A DNA stretch of 64,000 nucleotides from CAISIP01 sp031396205 (GCA_031396205.1 JANNKH010000080.1:1-64000); one strand, 5' to 3'. Positions 16,384-25,329 are shown, numbered from the stretch's first letter. The notes: generated by a model from the letters alone, not told the origin. A program made the numbers and translations.

Positions 16384-16992
16384 ATGCGCCGCGGCTACCA
16401 GAATCTGACCATGGCCCGCAAATTGCTGGTCGTGGCCGTCGCCATGCTGGGTTTCGGATATGCGCTGGGCCCCATCTACAACGCGATTTGCGACATTACC
16501 GGCATCAACGTGTTGGCATTGGGCGATCGCAATATCCCGGGCGCCACCTCCCGTGCGGCGGCGAACACGCAAGTTGATACCAGCCGTACGATCACGGTCG
16601 AGTTTGACGCCAATGCGCGAGGCCCCTGGGCGTTCAAGCCCGAGCGTCGCTCGGTGCAGGTGCATCCTGGCGAGTTGACGACCGTGGTCTATGAATTCCA
16701 GAATTCCCAGGGCCGGCGCATGGCGGCTCAGGCGATACCAAGCTATGCGCCGCGCCAGGCCGCAGCGCATTTCAACAAGCTTGAGTGTTTCTGCTTTACC
16801 CAGTACACACTGGAGCCGGGCGAGAAGAAATCCTGGCCGGTGGCGTTTGTGATTGACCCCAAGATCTCGCGTGATGTGACAACTATCACGCTGTCCTACA
16901 CTTTCTTCGAGGTCGGTGGGCCGGTGCCACCGGCGCCCGGATCGACCGCGGCCGCGGATGGTCCGGCGCGCGCGGGAAGGACGGGCACGTGA
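16384..16992 (+). CDS. ctaG: Cytochrome c oxidase assembly protein CtaG/Cox11
   Basis: The 202-residue protein has one N-terminal membrane anchor (residues 12-31) and a periplasmic immunoglobulin-like domain. The copper-binding motif ECFCFTQ supplies Cys135 and Cys137. Cox11/CtaG delivers copper to the CuB site of subunit I. It has an Ala/Pro-rich C-terminal tail after the conserved TLSYTFFEV. Its stop overlaps the GTG of the DUF2970 gene by 4 bp. Confidence 0.95.
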   Translation: MRRGYQNLTMARKLLVVAVAMLGFGYALGPIYNAICDITGINVLALGDRNIPGATSRAAANTQVDTSRTITVEFDANARGPWAFKPERRSVQVHPGELTTVVYEFQNSQGRRMAAQAIPSYAPRQAAAHFNKLECFCFTQYTLEPGEKKSWPVAFVIDPKISRDVTTITLSYTFFEVGGPVPPAPGSTAAADGPARAGRTGT

Positions 16993-17225
16993 GTGCACCG
17001 CTGGATACCGACAAACCGCCGGTGGCCCGAAGCGCCGACGCAAGAGCGTCTGTGTGGGGCACGGCCAGGACCATCGCGTGGTCGTTCATTGGCGTGCGCA
17101 ATGGCAAAGGCCACGCGCAGGACGGTACGCGCGTCAATCCGCTCCATGTCGTGGTGGCGGGGTTTGTCGGCGTCTTCCTGCTGGTGGCAGGGTTAATGGT
17201 GCTGGTGAACTGGGTCGCAGCCTGA
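16989..17225 (+). CDS. DUF2970 small membrane protein
   Basis: The 78-residue product starts at a GTG overlapping the ctaG stop, which indicates translational coupling. It has one strong hydrophobic helix near residues 53-75 and the preceding AWSFIGVRNGKGH segment characteristic of DUF2970. The family has no known biochemical function but is a regular companion of ctaG and subunit III in Burkholderiales. It is probably an inner-membrane accessory or assembly protein. Confidence 0.82.
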   Translation: MSAPLDTDKPPVARSADARASVWGTARTIAWSFIGVRNGKGHAQDGTRVNPLHVVVAGFVGVFLLVAGLMVLVNWVAA

Positions 17226-17282
17226 GCGCTGCGCAGGTTTGGATTGATCCGTTGAATTTTGAATCGAGAGCATGGAGCGCAA

Positions 17283-18164
17283 ATGAGTTCTACATCCCAA
17301 AACACCACGCCCTACTATTTTGTGCCCGCTCCGTCCAGCCATCCGGTCATGGCGGCGATCGGCCTGTTCTTCATATTCTTCGGCGCAGGGCAGTGGATTA
17401 ACGGGGCGGACTGGGCGCAATACGCGTTGTATTTCGGGCTGGCCTGGCTGTTCGTTATCCTGTTCCGCTGGTTTGGCGAGGCGGTCGCAGAGAGTGAAAG
17501 CGGCTCCTACGGCCACAAGGTCGATCTGTCATTTCGCTGGAGCATGAGCTGGTTCATCTTTTCCGAGGTGATGTTCTTCGGCGCGTTTTTCTCCGCCTTG
17601 TGGTGGGTACGGGTGCATTCCGTTCCTGAACTGGGCAACCTGGAAAACGCCTTGTTGTGGCCCGATTTCAAGGCCGTCTGGCCCAGCGTGGCAGCAGGCG
17701 CGACTGCATCACCCGCTGGAATCGTGGAGCCCTTCCAGACCATGGGGCCGTTCTGGCTGCCCACGATCAACACCGCCTTGCTGCTCAGCTCGGGCGTGAC
17801 GCTGACGATCGCGCACCATGCGCTGCAAGCCGGACAGCGCAGCAGGACCGTGGCCTTCATGTGGTTGACCGTGCTGTTGGGCATCACCTTCCTGTGTGTG
17901 CAAGGTTATGAATACGCGCATGCCTACAGCGATTTGAACCTCAAGCTCTCATCTGGCGCCTACGGCTCGACCTTCTTCATGTTGACCGGCTTCCACGGCT
18001 TTCACGTTTTCGTGGGCATGTTGATGCTGCTGTTCATCACCCTGCGCCTGCAAAAAGGCCATTTCACGCCGCAGCGGCATTTTGGTTTCGAAGGAGCGGC
18101 CTGGTACTGGCACTTCGTTGACGTTGTCTGGCTGGGCCTGTATATCCTGGTTTACTGGCTCTGA
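17283..18164 (+). CDS. ctaE: Cytochrome c oxidase subunit III
   Basis: This 293-residue protein has seven predicted membrane helices and the subunit III signatures WFIFSEVMFFGAFF near residue 95 and GFHGFHVFVG plus WYWHFVDVVWL near the C-terminus. Subunit III stabilises the haem-copper core and has no metal. The start at 17283 was preferred over an upstream in-frame ATG at 17259 because MSSTSQNTTPYYFVP is the usual kind of N-terminus. It is the last gene of the first plus-strand block, followed by the opposite-strand twin-TM gene. Confidence 0.95.
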   Translation: MSSTSQNTTPYYFVPAPSSHPVMAAIGLFFIFFGAGQWINGADWAQYALYFGLAWLFVILFRWFGEAVAESESGSYGHKVDLSFRWSMSWFIFSEVMFFGAFFSALWWVRVHSVPELGNLENALLWPDFKAVWPSVAAGATASPAGIVEPFQTMGPFWLPTINTALLLSSGVTLTIAHHALQAGQRSRTVAFMWLTVLLGITFLCVQGYEYAHAYSDLNLKLSSGAYGSTFFMLTGFHGFHVFVGMLMLLFITLRLQKGHFTPQRHFGFEGAAWYWHFVDVVWLGLYILVYWL

Positions 18165-18211
18165 TCCTACAGGGGCCGGGTGGTCGCAGGCCGCCGTGTG
18201 CGGCCGCGGGC

Positions 18212-18433
18212 TCACTTGCCGGCAGGAATGCCGGTCGGCTGGATGTAGCCCAGGTACCAGGCGACCAGCACGCAGATGAACAGCACAATGGAAAACCCGA
18301 CCCGAAATGCCAGCGCACGTGCCATGTGATTGGTCTTGGCCTGTCCTTGGCGACCATCATTGAGCATGAAATAGAGCGCGGCGCCCAGGCTGCCGATGAT
18401 GGCCACGAAGGCGAGGATTACAAGGTACATCAT
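18212..18433 (-). CDS. Twin transmembrane protein (DUF2909)
   Basis: The 73-residue protein has two hydrophobic helices, near residues 3-23 and 46-66, joined by a charged loop (NDGRQGQAKTNH). This matches the DUF2909 twin-TM family found inside beta-proteobacterial oxidase loci. It is the only gene in the locus on the minus strand. Its ATG at 18433, or the next one at 18430, overlaps or abuts the probable start of SURF1 on the other strand. Confidence 0.82.
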   Translation of the reverse strand: MMYLVILAFVAIIGSLGAALYFMLNDGRQGQAKTNHMARALAFRVGFSIVLFICVLVAWYLGYIQPTGIPAGK

Positions 18434-19175
18434 GGTGGTGGTTTATCCGGTGACACACCGCAGGCGGGCGGGCCGTTTCTGGCTGATTGTGCTGGCCGCG
18501 GTCGCAGCCATTGCCATCACATTGCGGCTCGGTTTCTGGCAATTGTCCCGTGCATCCGAAAAGCAGGCCCTGCAATCGGTTATTGACCACCGGGTTCGAT
18601 TGCCGGCGCTCGACAACCAGTCCCTGATCGGTGCACTGGCGGGACGCGACCTGACCCATCGGCAAGTCGGTCTGCAAGGGCGCTGGCTCGATCAGCACAC
18701 CGTCTACCTTGAGAACCGGCAGATGGCGGGCAAACCGGGCTTTTTTGTATTGACGCCGCTGCAACCGGAGGGTTTGCAACAGGTCATCATGGTTCAGCGC
18801 GGCTGGGTTCAACGCAATTTCAGCGATCGTTTGGCATTGCCGGCCCTGCCAACGACGGGAGGCCTGGTCCAGGTCGAGGGCCGAATCGCCCCGCCCCCGG
18901 CCAAGCTATACGAGTTCGAGTCCGTGTCCATGGGCAACATCCGGCAAAATCTGGATTTGTCCGCCTATGCGCAGGAAACCGGGTTGGCTCTGGCGCCATT
19001 CTCCGTGTTGCAGACCGGCCCGGCCGGAGATGGCCTGGCCCGTGATTGGACGCCGATTACCGCGGGCGTCGACAAACATCACGGCTACGCGTTCCAGTGG
19101 TTTGCGCTGTCCGGCCTTATCGCAATTGTCTTTGTCTGGTTTCAAATTGTCCGACGCTTCATCATCCGCCGCTGA
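18432..19175 (+). CDS. SURF1 family oxidase assembly protein
   Basis: The 247-residue protein has the SURF1 layout: a membrane helix near residues 15-35, a periplasmic domain, and a C-terminal helix near residues 220-240. LRLGFWQLSRASEK follows the first helix, and HHGYAFQWFALSG precedes the last, both family signatures. SURF1 acts in haem a insertion into subunit I. The ATG at 18432 is used here, but GTG codons up to 18450 are possible, and the later one would avoid overlap with the divergent twin-TM gene. Confidence 0.88.
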   Translation: MVVVYPVTHRRRAGRFWLIVLAAVAAIAITLRLGFWQLSRASEKQALQSVIDHRVRLPALDNQSLIGALAGRDLTHRQVGLQGRWLDQHTVYLENRQMAGKPGFFVLTPLQPEGLQQVIMVQRGWVQRNFSDRLALPALPTTGGLVQVEGRIAPPPAKLYEFESVSMGNIRQNLDLSAYAQETGLALAPFSVLQTGPAGDGLARDWTPITAGVDKHHGYAFQWFALSGLIAIVFVWFQIVRRFIIRR

Positions 19176-19212
19176 TCCCCGTAACCCCCAGCAGGAGGAC
19201 CAGCCCCTGGGG

Positions 19213-19860
19213 ATGACCGTCCACACCCTGCCATCCCTTGGCGAACTAACGATCGAGCACCGGCGTACCCAGTCGGGCCGCTGGAAGATGATGCTGGTCT
19301 TCCTGCTATGCGCTGCACCCGTCGTAGCCTCGTATCTGGCCTATTACGTCGTGCGGCCCGAGGGTCGGCGTGTGTTCGGCACGCTGGTCGAACCGCAGCG
19401 GCCGTTGCCCGATCTGGTGGGTGAGTCGATCGACGGCCAAAGGATCAACTTGCGCACGCTCAAGGGGCAATGGTTGCTGGTCAGCGTGGCGGGCGGGGCC
19501 TGTGACGCGGACTGCCAGCGCTACCTGTACTTGCAGCGCCAGTTGCGCGAGAGCCTGGGCAGAGAAAAGGATCGTGTGGACCGGGTCTGGTTGGTCCTGG
19601 ACAATGCCCCAATATCCGATGCGCTGCAACCAGCGCTCCAGGACGCGACGGTGTTGCGGGTGGCGCCGGCCGCGCTGAGCCAATGGCTGACTGCCGACTC
19701 GGGCCGGGCATTGCCGGAGCATCTGTATCTGGTCGACCCGATGGGCAACTGGATGATGCGTTTTGCAGCCGACCTCGACATTGCGGGCGCGGCAAAGGCC
19801 AAGCGCGACGTCGAGCGGGTGTTGCGTGCCAGCGCCTCCTGGGATTCCGCGGGCCGCTGA
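19213..19860 (+). CDS. Membrane-anchored thioredoxin-fold-like protein of the oxidase locus
   Basis: The 215-residue protein has one N-terminal membrane helix (residues 26-48). The periplasmic part resembles a thioredoxin or SCO fold, with PLPDLVGESIDGQRINLRTL, then GQWLLVSV and a CDADC pair in the position of the SCO CxxxC motif. A conserved SCO histidine is not obvious. Proteins like this are commonly found between SURF1 and ctaA in Burkholderiales, often without a firm name. A copper-chaperone or thiol-redox role is inferred. A GGAGGA ribosome site lies about 14 bp upstream, so the start is somewhat uncertain. Confidence 0.7.
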   Translation: MTVHTLPSLGELTIEHRRTQSGRWKMMLVFLLCAAPVVASYLAYYVVRPEGRRVFGTLVEPQRPLPDLVGESIDGQRINLRTLKGQWLLVSVAGGACDADCQRYLYLQRQLRESLGREKDRVDRVWLVLDNAPISDALQPALQDATVLRVAPAALSQWLTADSGRALPEHLYLVDPMGNWMMRFAADLDIAGAAKAKRDVERVLRASASWDSAGR

Positions 19861-19896
19861 CGTGAAAAGGCACTCCATCCGGACAGGGCTTGCGCG

Positions 19897-21063
19897 ATGA
19901 ATGAGCCCGCGGCCGTGGACCTGGCACCGATCCTCCAGATCCTGTTGGCTGGCGCGGCGCTGGCCGCCATCGCGCTGGGCTGGCTGCAATTGCGCTCCCG
20001 CCGCCAGTCGCCTGCGCACTGGATGCGCGCAGCCACGCTGCTGACCTTGTTTCTGACTTTTGATCTGGTGCTTTTCGGTGCTTTCACACGACTCACTGAT
20101 TCGGGCCTGGGCTGCCCGGATTGGCCAGGTTGTTATGGCAGCGCCAGCCCGGTGGGTGCCAATGCCGATATCGGCGCCGCCCAGGCTGCCATGCCCAGTG
20201 GCCCCGTCACCCACCAAAAGGCCTGGATCGAGATGGTCCATCGGTACATGGCAACGGGTGTCGGCGCATTGATCCTGATCCTCGCGATCGCGAGTTGGCG
20301 CAACCGATTGCGTGCCCGGCCCGGTGAGGCGCCCGTGAATGTCTGGTTGCCCACCGTGACCCTGGTCTGGGTATGCGTGCAGGGGGCGTTCGGTGCCTTG
20401 ACGGTCACGATGAAGCTGTTCCCGGCCATTGTCACACTGCATTTGTTGGGAGGTTTGTTGTTGCTCACATTGCTGGCTACGCAGGCTGAGCGACAAACCA
20501 GTGCCTTGACTCGTGTTGGGCCGGTACTCGTGGATGCCGGAACGCGGGGAATTCTCGCAATTGCCAGTGTCTTGTTGTTGTTGCAACTGGCCTTGGGTGG
20601 ATGGGTCAGTACCAACTATGCCGTTCTGGCCTGCACCGATTTCCCGACTTGCCAGGGAAGCTGGTGGCCCCAAATGCGGTTCGATGAAGGATTTCAGATA
20701 TGGCGGGCGCTGGGTACGAAGGCAGAGGGCGGCCAGGTATCGTTCGCGGCCCTCACCGCCATTCATTACGCCCATCGGCTGGCAGCCTATCTGGTGCTGG
20801 CCGTCCTGGTTCTGTTGGCCTGGCGCCTGAATCGATTCGATCGGCTGCGGCATGTGTCGCGCTGGATTGGCGTCTTGGCGGCGTTGCAACTGACCAGTGG
20901 ACTGGCCAACGTCGTGTTGGGCTGGCCGCTGGCAGCGGCACTGCTGCACACCGGTGGAGCGGCGGCATTGGTCGTGGCGCTGACCTGGGCCGTTTCTGCC
21001 AGCCGGGTGGCTGAGGTCGGCCGTGCGCGGTTCGCCGGAGTAACGCCAAGGAGCGCGCAATGA
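19897..21063 (+). CDS. ctaA: Haem A synthase (COX15/CtaA)
   Basis: This 388-residue inner-membrane protein has about eight helices. It carries the paired-cysteine loop LGCPDWPGC at residues 71-79, a second loop ACTDFPTC near residue 250, and the haem-ligand motif EMVHRYM at residues 112-118. The enzyme oxidises the methyl group at C8 of haem O to give haem A. Its stop overlaps the ctaB start by 4 bp, as expected for enzymes acting in sequence. Confidence 0.95.
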   Translation: MNEPAAVDLAPILQILLAGAALAAIALGWLQLRSRRQSPAHWMRAATLLTLFLTFDLVLFGAFTRLTDSGLGCPDWPGCYGSASPVGANADIGAAQAAMPSGPVTHQKAWIEMVHRYMATGVGALILILAIASWRNRLRARPGEAPVNVWLPTVTLVWVCVQGAFGALTVTMKLFPAIVTLHLLGGLLLLTLLATQAERQTSALTRVGPVLVDAGTRGILAIASVLLLLQLALGGWVSTNYAVLACTDFPTCQGSWWPQMRFDEGFQIWRALGTKAEGGQVSFAALTAIHYAHRLAAYLVLAVLVLLAWRLNRFDRLRHVSRWIGVLAALQLTSGLANVVLGWPLAAALLHTGGAAALVVALTWAVSASRVAEVGRARFAGVTPRSAQ

Positions 21064-21977
21064 GCGTTGAATCGACAACGGCCTCCGGCGACCGCGCGAC
21101 ACCCGGGCCCTCCGTGTTGCGCCAGTTCATGGCGTTGACCAAGCCGAGGGTGATCCAGTTGATCGTGTTCTGCGCTTTGATCGGCATGGTGCTGGCGGTG
21201 CCGGGCGTGCCGTCGTGGGCCGAAGTGCGACTGGCGGCGGTCGCTTGCCTGGGCATCTGGCTGGTGGCCGCCGCGGCAGCGGCCTTCAACTGCATCGTCG
21301 AACAGCGCATTGACGCCAAGATGAAGCGAACCGCCTGGCGCGCCACGGCTCGGGGTGAATTGAGTAATACCCGAACGCTGCTGTTCGCAAGTCTGTTGTG
21401 TGCCGCCGGCTCGGCCCTGCTGTACTGGTGGGTCAACCCCCTCACGACGTGGCTCACGTTTGCGACCTTTGTCGGCTACGCATTGGTCTACACCGTGATC
21501 CTCAAGCCGTTGACGCCTCAGAACATCGTGATCGGTGGCGCATCGGGTGCCATGCCACCGGTACTTGGCTGGGCTGCGATGACTGGCGACGTGGGGCCGG
21601 AGGCCCTGATCTTGTTCCTGATCATCTTCCTGTGGACGCCACCCCATTTCTGGGCGCTGGCCCTGTACCGCGTGGAGGAGTATCGCAAGGCCGGCTTGCC
21701 GATGCTGCCGGTGACCCACGGTAGCGCGTTCACCCGATTGCAGATCCTGCTGTACACCGGCGTATTGTTTGCGGCTTGCCTGCTACCCTTTGTCTACGGC
21801 ATGAGTTCCTGGATCTATTTGGTTGCCGCGGTTGGGCTCAGCTCCGGGTTTTGCCTGTATGCCTTCTGGCTTTGGCGCGCGTATTCCGACGCACTTGCGC
21901 GCCGCACCTTCCGGTTTTCGCTCTACCACCTCAGCCTGCTTTTTGCGGCACTGTTGGTTGACCACTACCTGTATTGA
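21060..21977 (+). CDS. ctaB: Protohaem IX farnesyltransferase
   Basis: The 305-residue UbiA-family prenyltransferase has about nine helices. The first polyprenyl-diphosphate site reads NCIVEQRIDAKMKRT at residues 77-91, and a second conserved loop, YRVEEYRKAGLPMLPVTHG, is near residue 205. It converts haem B to haem O using farnesyl diphosphate, feeding the haem A synthase encoded upstream. Its ATG overlaps the ctaA stop (ATGA). A SCO gene follows 13 bp later. Confidence 0.95.
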   Translation: MSVESTTASGDRATPGPSVLRQFMALTKPRVIQLIVFCALIGMVLAVPGVPSWAEVRLAAVACLGIWLVAAAAAAFNCIVEQRIDAKMKRTAWRATARGELSNTRTLLFASLLCAAGSALLYWWVNPLTTWLTFATFVGYALVYTVILKPLTPQNIVIGGASGAMPPVLGWAAMTGDVGPEALILFLIIFLWTPPHFWALALYRVEEYRKAGLPMLPVTHGSAFTRLQILLYTGVLFAACLLPFVYGMSSWIYLVAAVGLSSGFCLYAFWLWRAYSDALARRTFRFSLYHLSLLFAALLVDHYLY

Positions 21978-21990
21978 TCGAAAAGACCGA

Positions 21991-22617
21991 ATGAACGCGA
22001 CCATCACCATCGGCAACATGCTGTCTTTTCGCTGGATAAGCCGATTTCTTCTTTTGTCGGCAACTGCTGTTTTTTTGTCAGGTTGTTTCGACAAGAAGGA
22101 GTCATTTGTTTCGATCGACGTAACGGGTGCCGACTATGCGCGGGATTTTCCGCTGCCCGACGCCAATGGGAAGACCCGCAGCATCAAGGACTTCGCGGGC
22201 AAGGTGGTGGTAGTATTTTTTGGCTATACCCAATGCCCCGATGTATGCCCGACGACGATGACCGAGTTGACGGAAATCCGCAAGATACTGGGCGAGGACG
22301 GTGACCGACTGCAGGGCGTCTTCATCACCGTCGATCCGCAGCGCGATACGCCGGAGGTCCTCAAGGCCTACGTGGGCAACTTCGACCCGTCGTTTGTAGC
22401 CTTGCGGCCGGCCTCACCCGAGCAACTGGCCGCCGTGGCGAAAGACTTCAAGGTGTACTACAAGCGCTCCGATGGCCGCACCGAGACCAGCTACACCATG
22501 GACCATTCGGCCGGGAGTTATGTCTACGATACCAAGGGCCAACTGCGTTTGTACACGCGCTATGGCATGGGTGTCCAGCCTTTGGCTGGAGACATCCGGC
22601 AATTGCTCAAACAGTGA
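21991..22617 (+). CDS. SCO1/SenC family copper chaperone
   Basis: The 208-residue protein has a lipoprotein-type signal ending in FLSGC, with Cys32 as the likely lipidated residue. The thioredoxin-like domain has the copper ligands CPDVC (Cys82 and Cys86) and the later histidine in MDHSAGS (His172). SCO proteins metallate the CuA site of subunit II or reduce its cysteines. An alternative start at 22018 (MLSFRW) gives a more typical lipoprotein signal length. It is the last gene of the oxidase locus and is convergent with rpoH. Confidence 0.92.
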   Translation: MNATITIGNMLSFRWISRFLLLSATAVFLSGCFDKKESFVSIDVTGADYARDFPLPDANGKTRSIKDFAGKVVVVFFGYTQCPDVCPTTMTELTEIRKILGEDGDRLQGVFITVDPQRDTPEVLKAYVGNFDPSFVALRPASPEQLAAVAKDFKVYYKRSDGRTETSYTMDHSAGSYVYDTKGQLRLYTRYGMGVQPLAGDIRQLLKQ

Positions 22618-22698
22618 TGGGTCGGGGCCGCGCGCAGCGCCATGCCTGCGGCGGATGGGTCCGGACGACTCTTCCGGGCGGCTGACCGTCAGGGCGTG

Positions 22699-23640
22699 TC
22701 AGGCGTAGGCCGCCAGTGCCTTGCGCATCTTTTTCATGGCCGCCGCCTCGATCTGGCGAATGCGTTCCGCACTGACGCCGTATTCATCGGCCAGATCGTG
22801 CAGCGTCATACCACCCGAGTTGTCATCGTTCACATTGAGCCAGCGTTCCTCGACGATACGCCTGCTGCGGTCATCCAGGATGCCGAGTGCGGTCGCGATG
22901 CCGTCGGTGGCCATCACGTCGCGCTGGCGCGACTCGATCATTGCCGTCGGTTCATGGCTGTCATCGGTCAGGTAGGCGATTGGGCCGAACGCCAGTTCGC
23001 CATCGTCGGACGGGGCGGGATCGAGCAGCACATCGCCACCCGACAGCCGGGTTTCCATCTCGATGACTTCCTCGCGTTTGACGTTGAGGCGCTGCGCCAT
23101 GGCGTTTATCTGGTCCTCGTTCAATGTCTCGCGGTGGGTACCGGCATCGGCAGCGGCATCAGCGGACTTGAAGCGCTGTTTCATCGAGCGCAGGTTGAAA
23201 AACAGCTTGCGCTGCGCCTTGGTCGTCGCGACCTTGACCATGCGCCAGTTTTTCAGGATGTATTCATGGATCTCGGCCTTGATCCAGTGCAGCGCGTAGC
23301 TCACCAGCCGCACGCCCTGGTCCGGATCGAAACGCTTCACCGCCTTCATCAGGCCAATACTGCCCTCCTGGATCAGATCACCGTGCGGCAATCCGTAGCC
23401 CAGATACTGGCGTGCGACAGATACCACCAGCCGCAAGTGGGACATCACCAGTTTACCGGCGGCCTCGACGTCGTTGCCATCCCGGAACTGGCGCGAAAAC
23501 GCCTGTTCCTGCTCCAGCGTCAGCATCGGGAGCCGATTGACGGCTGCGATATAGGCATCCAGATTGCCCATGCCAGGCACAACGGCCCACGGGTTGGCCA
23601 GTGCCACCGTGTTACTCGAAACACTGATTGGGTTGTTCAT
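22699..23640 (-). CDS. rpoH: RNA polymerase heat-shock sigma factor (sigma-32)
   Basis: The 313-residue sigma-70 family protein has region 2 (GDLIQEGSIGLMKAVKRFD near residues 87-105) and a C-terminal region 4 helix-turn-helix (LADEYGVSAERIRQIE). The segment QRKLFFNLR at residues 143-151 is the RpoH box, which separates it from RpoD and RpoS. It directs RNA polymerase to heat-shock promoters. A good GGAGGA ribosome site precedes the ATG at 23640. A perfect CIRCE operator lies 35 bp upstream of the start codon, so HrcA control of transcription is likely. Confidence 0.97.
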   Translation of the reverse strand: MNNPISVSSNTVALANPWAVVPGMGNLDAYIAAVNRLPMLTLEQEQAFSRQFRDGNDVEAAGKLVMSHLRLVVSVARQYLGYGLPHGDLIQEGSIGLMKAVKRFDPDQGVRLVSYALHWIKAEIHEYILKNWRMVKVATTKAQRKLFFNLRSMKQRFKSADAAADAGTHRETLNEDQINAMAQRLNVKREEVIEMETRLSGGDVLLDPAPSDDGELAFGPIAYLTDDSHEPTAMIESRQRDVMATDGIATALGILDDRSRRIVEERWLNVNDDNSGGMTLHDLADEYGVSAERIRQIEAAAMKKMRKALAAYA

Positions 23641-23674
23641 GTGATTCCTCCAAATTGCATCTACGGATTGAATA

Positions 23675-23701
23675 TTAGCACTCCATGGGGGTGAGTGCTA
23701 A
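23675..23701. promoter_or_regulatory. CIRCE operator (HrcA-binding site) upstream of rpoH
   Basis: TTAGCACTC and GAGTGCTAA form a perfect 9-bp inverted repeat with a 9-bp spacer, exactly the CIRCE consensus bound by the HrcA repressor. On the minus strand the element overlaps a plausible promoter region just before rpoH. The divergent flavoprotein gene at 23896 starts 195 bp away and is less likely to be the target. Confidence 0.93.
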
Positions 23702-23895
23702 ACAAGTTGTTCAATCGGACCGATAGCCAAGGGGGTATAGGAAAACCGGGCCCGCTAATGGCGCATCCCGGGCACGGCGCTCGCATCATGCAATTTCGCC
23801 GGCGCCAAGGGCCCTGGGGTGCCGGCGGCTGGCTTCAGCGAATCGGCGCAGCATAATAAGGTGGTGCCCGGCAACCCCGTCCCAGCAGGACTTCC

Positions 23896-25329
23896 ATGCC
23901 CGAACCGATCCTCGAAACCGACTACCTCATCATCGGCAGTGGCGCCGCCGGCCTGTGTTTTGCCGACACGCTGGTGGCCGAATCCGCTGCCCACATGCTG
24001 ATGGTGGACCGCCATGACCAGCCTGGAGGCCACTGGAACGACGCCTATCCGTTTGTGCGGCTGCACCAGCCGTCGGCGACCTACGGCGTCAATTCAACTC
24101 CGCTGGGCAATGATTACATCGACCATCGTGGCCTGAACAGCGGGCTGTATGAACTGGCCACCGGGCCCGAGGTATTGTCCTATTTCGATCAGGTGATGCG
24201 CCGCCAGTTGCTGCCCAGCGGCAAGGTCGACTATCGGCCCATGTGCGAATATGCCGGCCGCATGGGCGACGATGGCCAGATCGAACACCACCTTACCGAG
24301 TTGCTGACCGGCAAGCGCTACCGGGTCGTGGTGCGCAAGAAGGTCGTGGACACGCGGCTGGGCAATGTTGCCGTGCCTTCGACCCATCCGGTCGAGTTTG
24401 GCGTTGAGCCCGGAGTTGCCTGCGTGCCGCTGAACGGCTTGCCCGGGCTGGACCGGGTCTATCCGGGTTATGTCGTGGTAGGGGCTGGCAAGACCGGCGT
24501 CGACGCCTGCCTGTGGCTGCTCGAGCACGGCATAGCACCCGAATCCATCCACTGGATCGTGCCGCGTGACGCCTGGTTGCAGGACAGGGCCAATGTGCAG
24601 CCCGGCGATGATTTCCTGCAAAGGACCTTTGGCAGCTTCGTGATCCAGATGGAAACCGTGTTGCAGGCCGACTCGGTCCAGGACCTGCTGCTGCGCCTGG
24701 AGTCGGCTGGCCAGTTACTGCGGCTCGATCCGAAAATCATGCCGACGATGTACCGCTGCGCGACTGTGAGCCAGGACGAACTTGCCCAGTTGCGTCGCAT
24801 CCCGCATGTAGTGCGGTTGGGAAGGGTAAAGCACATCGAGTCGGACCGGATCGTGCTGGACCATGGCGTTGTGCCTGCGAGCCCTGATTGGCTGTATGTG
24901 CATTGCTCAGCGGTGCCGTTTCAAAGCAAGGGGCCAGAGCCGATTTTCCAGCCCCAACGGATTGCCCCTCAATTGGTACGCAACTGCCAGCCGATGTTCA
25001 GCGCCGCGATGATCGCGTTTGTCGAATCGCTGGGCGACAAGGAGGGTCTGGACGACGCTGCCAAGAACCGGCTGTGCCAGGTGGTGCCGCTGCCGGAGCG
25101 TCCGATCGACTGGGTCCGCAGCCAGGCTGTGGTGATGGTGAACCAGTACCACTGGTCGCAGCATGAAGGTATCCGATGCTGGCTGGAGGCCTCGCGCCTG
25201 GACGGTTTCGCCGGCCGTCTGCGCCGACTCGGCAAGACCGATCCGGCGATTCAGGCCTTGGGATTGCGCTTCAAGGCGGTGGCCTTTGCGGCGGCGGACA
25301 AGCTCCACACGCTGGCCAGAGCAGCTTAG
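23896..25329 (+). CDS. FAD-dependent flavoprotein, monooxygenase-like
   Basis: The 477-residue protein has an N-terminal FAD-binding Rossmann motif, IIGSGAAGLCFADTL, at residues 12-26, followed by QPGGHWNDAYPFVRLHQPS. A second dinucleotide motif, VVVGAGKTGVDACLWL, near residue 195 fits NADPH binding. Two Rossmann motifs and the GGHW segment resemble flavin-containing or Baeyer-Villiger monooxygenases. However, I do not see a clean FxGxxxHxxx(Y/F) signature, so the specific reaction is unknown. It stands alone on the plus strand before a DedA-like gene. Confidence 0.75.
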   Translation: MPEPILETDYLIIGSGAAGLCFADTLVAESAAHMLMVDRHDQPGGHWNDAYPFVRLHQPSATYGVNSTPLGNDYIDHRGLNSGLYELATGPEVLSYFDQVMRRQLLPSGKVDYRPMCEYAGRMGDDGQIEHHLTELLTGKRYRVVVRKKVVDTRLGNVAVPSTHPVEFGVEPGVACVPLNGLPGLDRVYPGYVVVGAGKTGVDACLWLLEHGIAPESIHWIVPRDAWLQDRANVQPGDDFLQRTFGSFVIQMETVLQADSVQDLLLRLESAGQLLRLDPKIMPTMYRCATVSQDELAQLRRIPHVVRLGRVKHIESDRIVLDHGVVPASPDWLYVHCSAVPFQSKGPEPIFQPQRIAPQLVRNCQPMFSAAMIAFVESLGDKEGLDDAAKNRLCQVVPLPERPIDWVRSQAVVMVNQYHWSQHEGIRCWLEASRLDGFAGRLRRLGKTDPAIQALGLRFKAVAFAAADKLHTLARAA

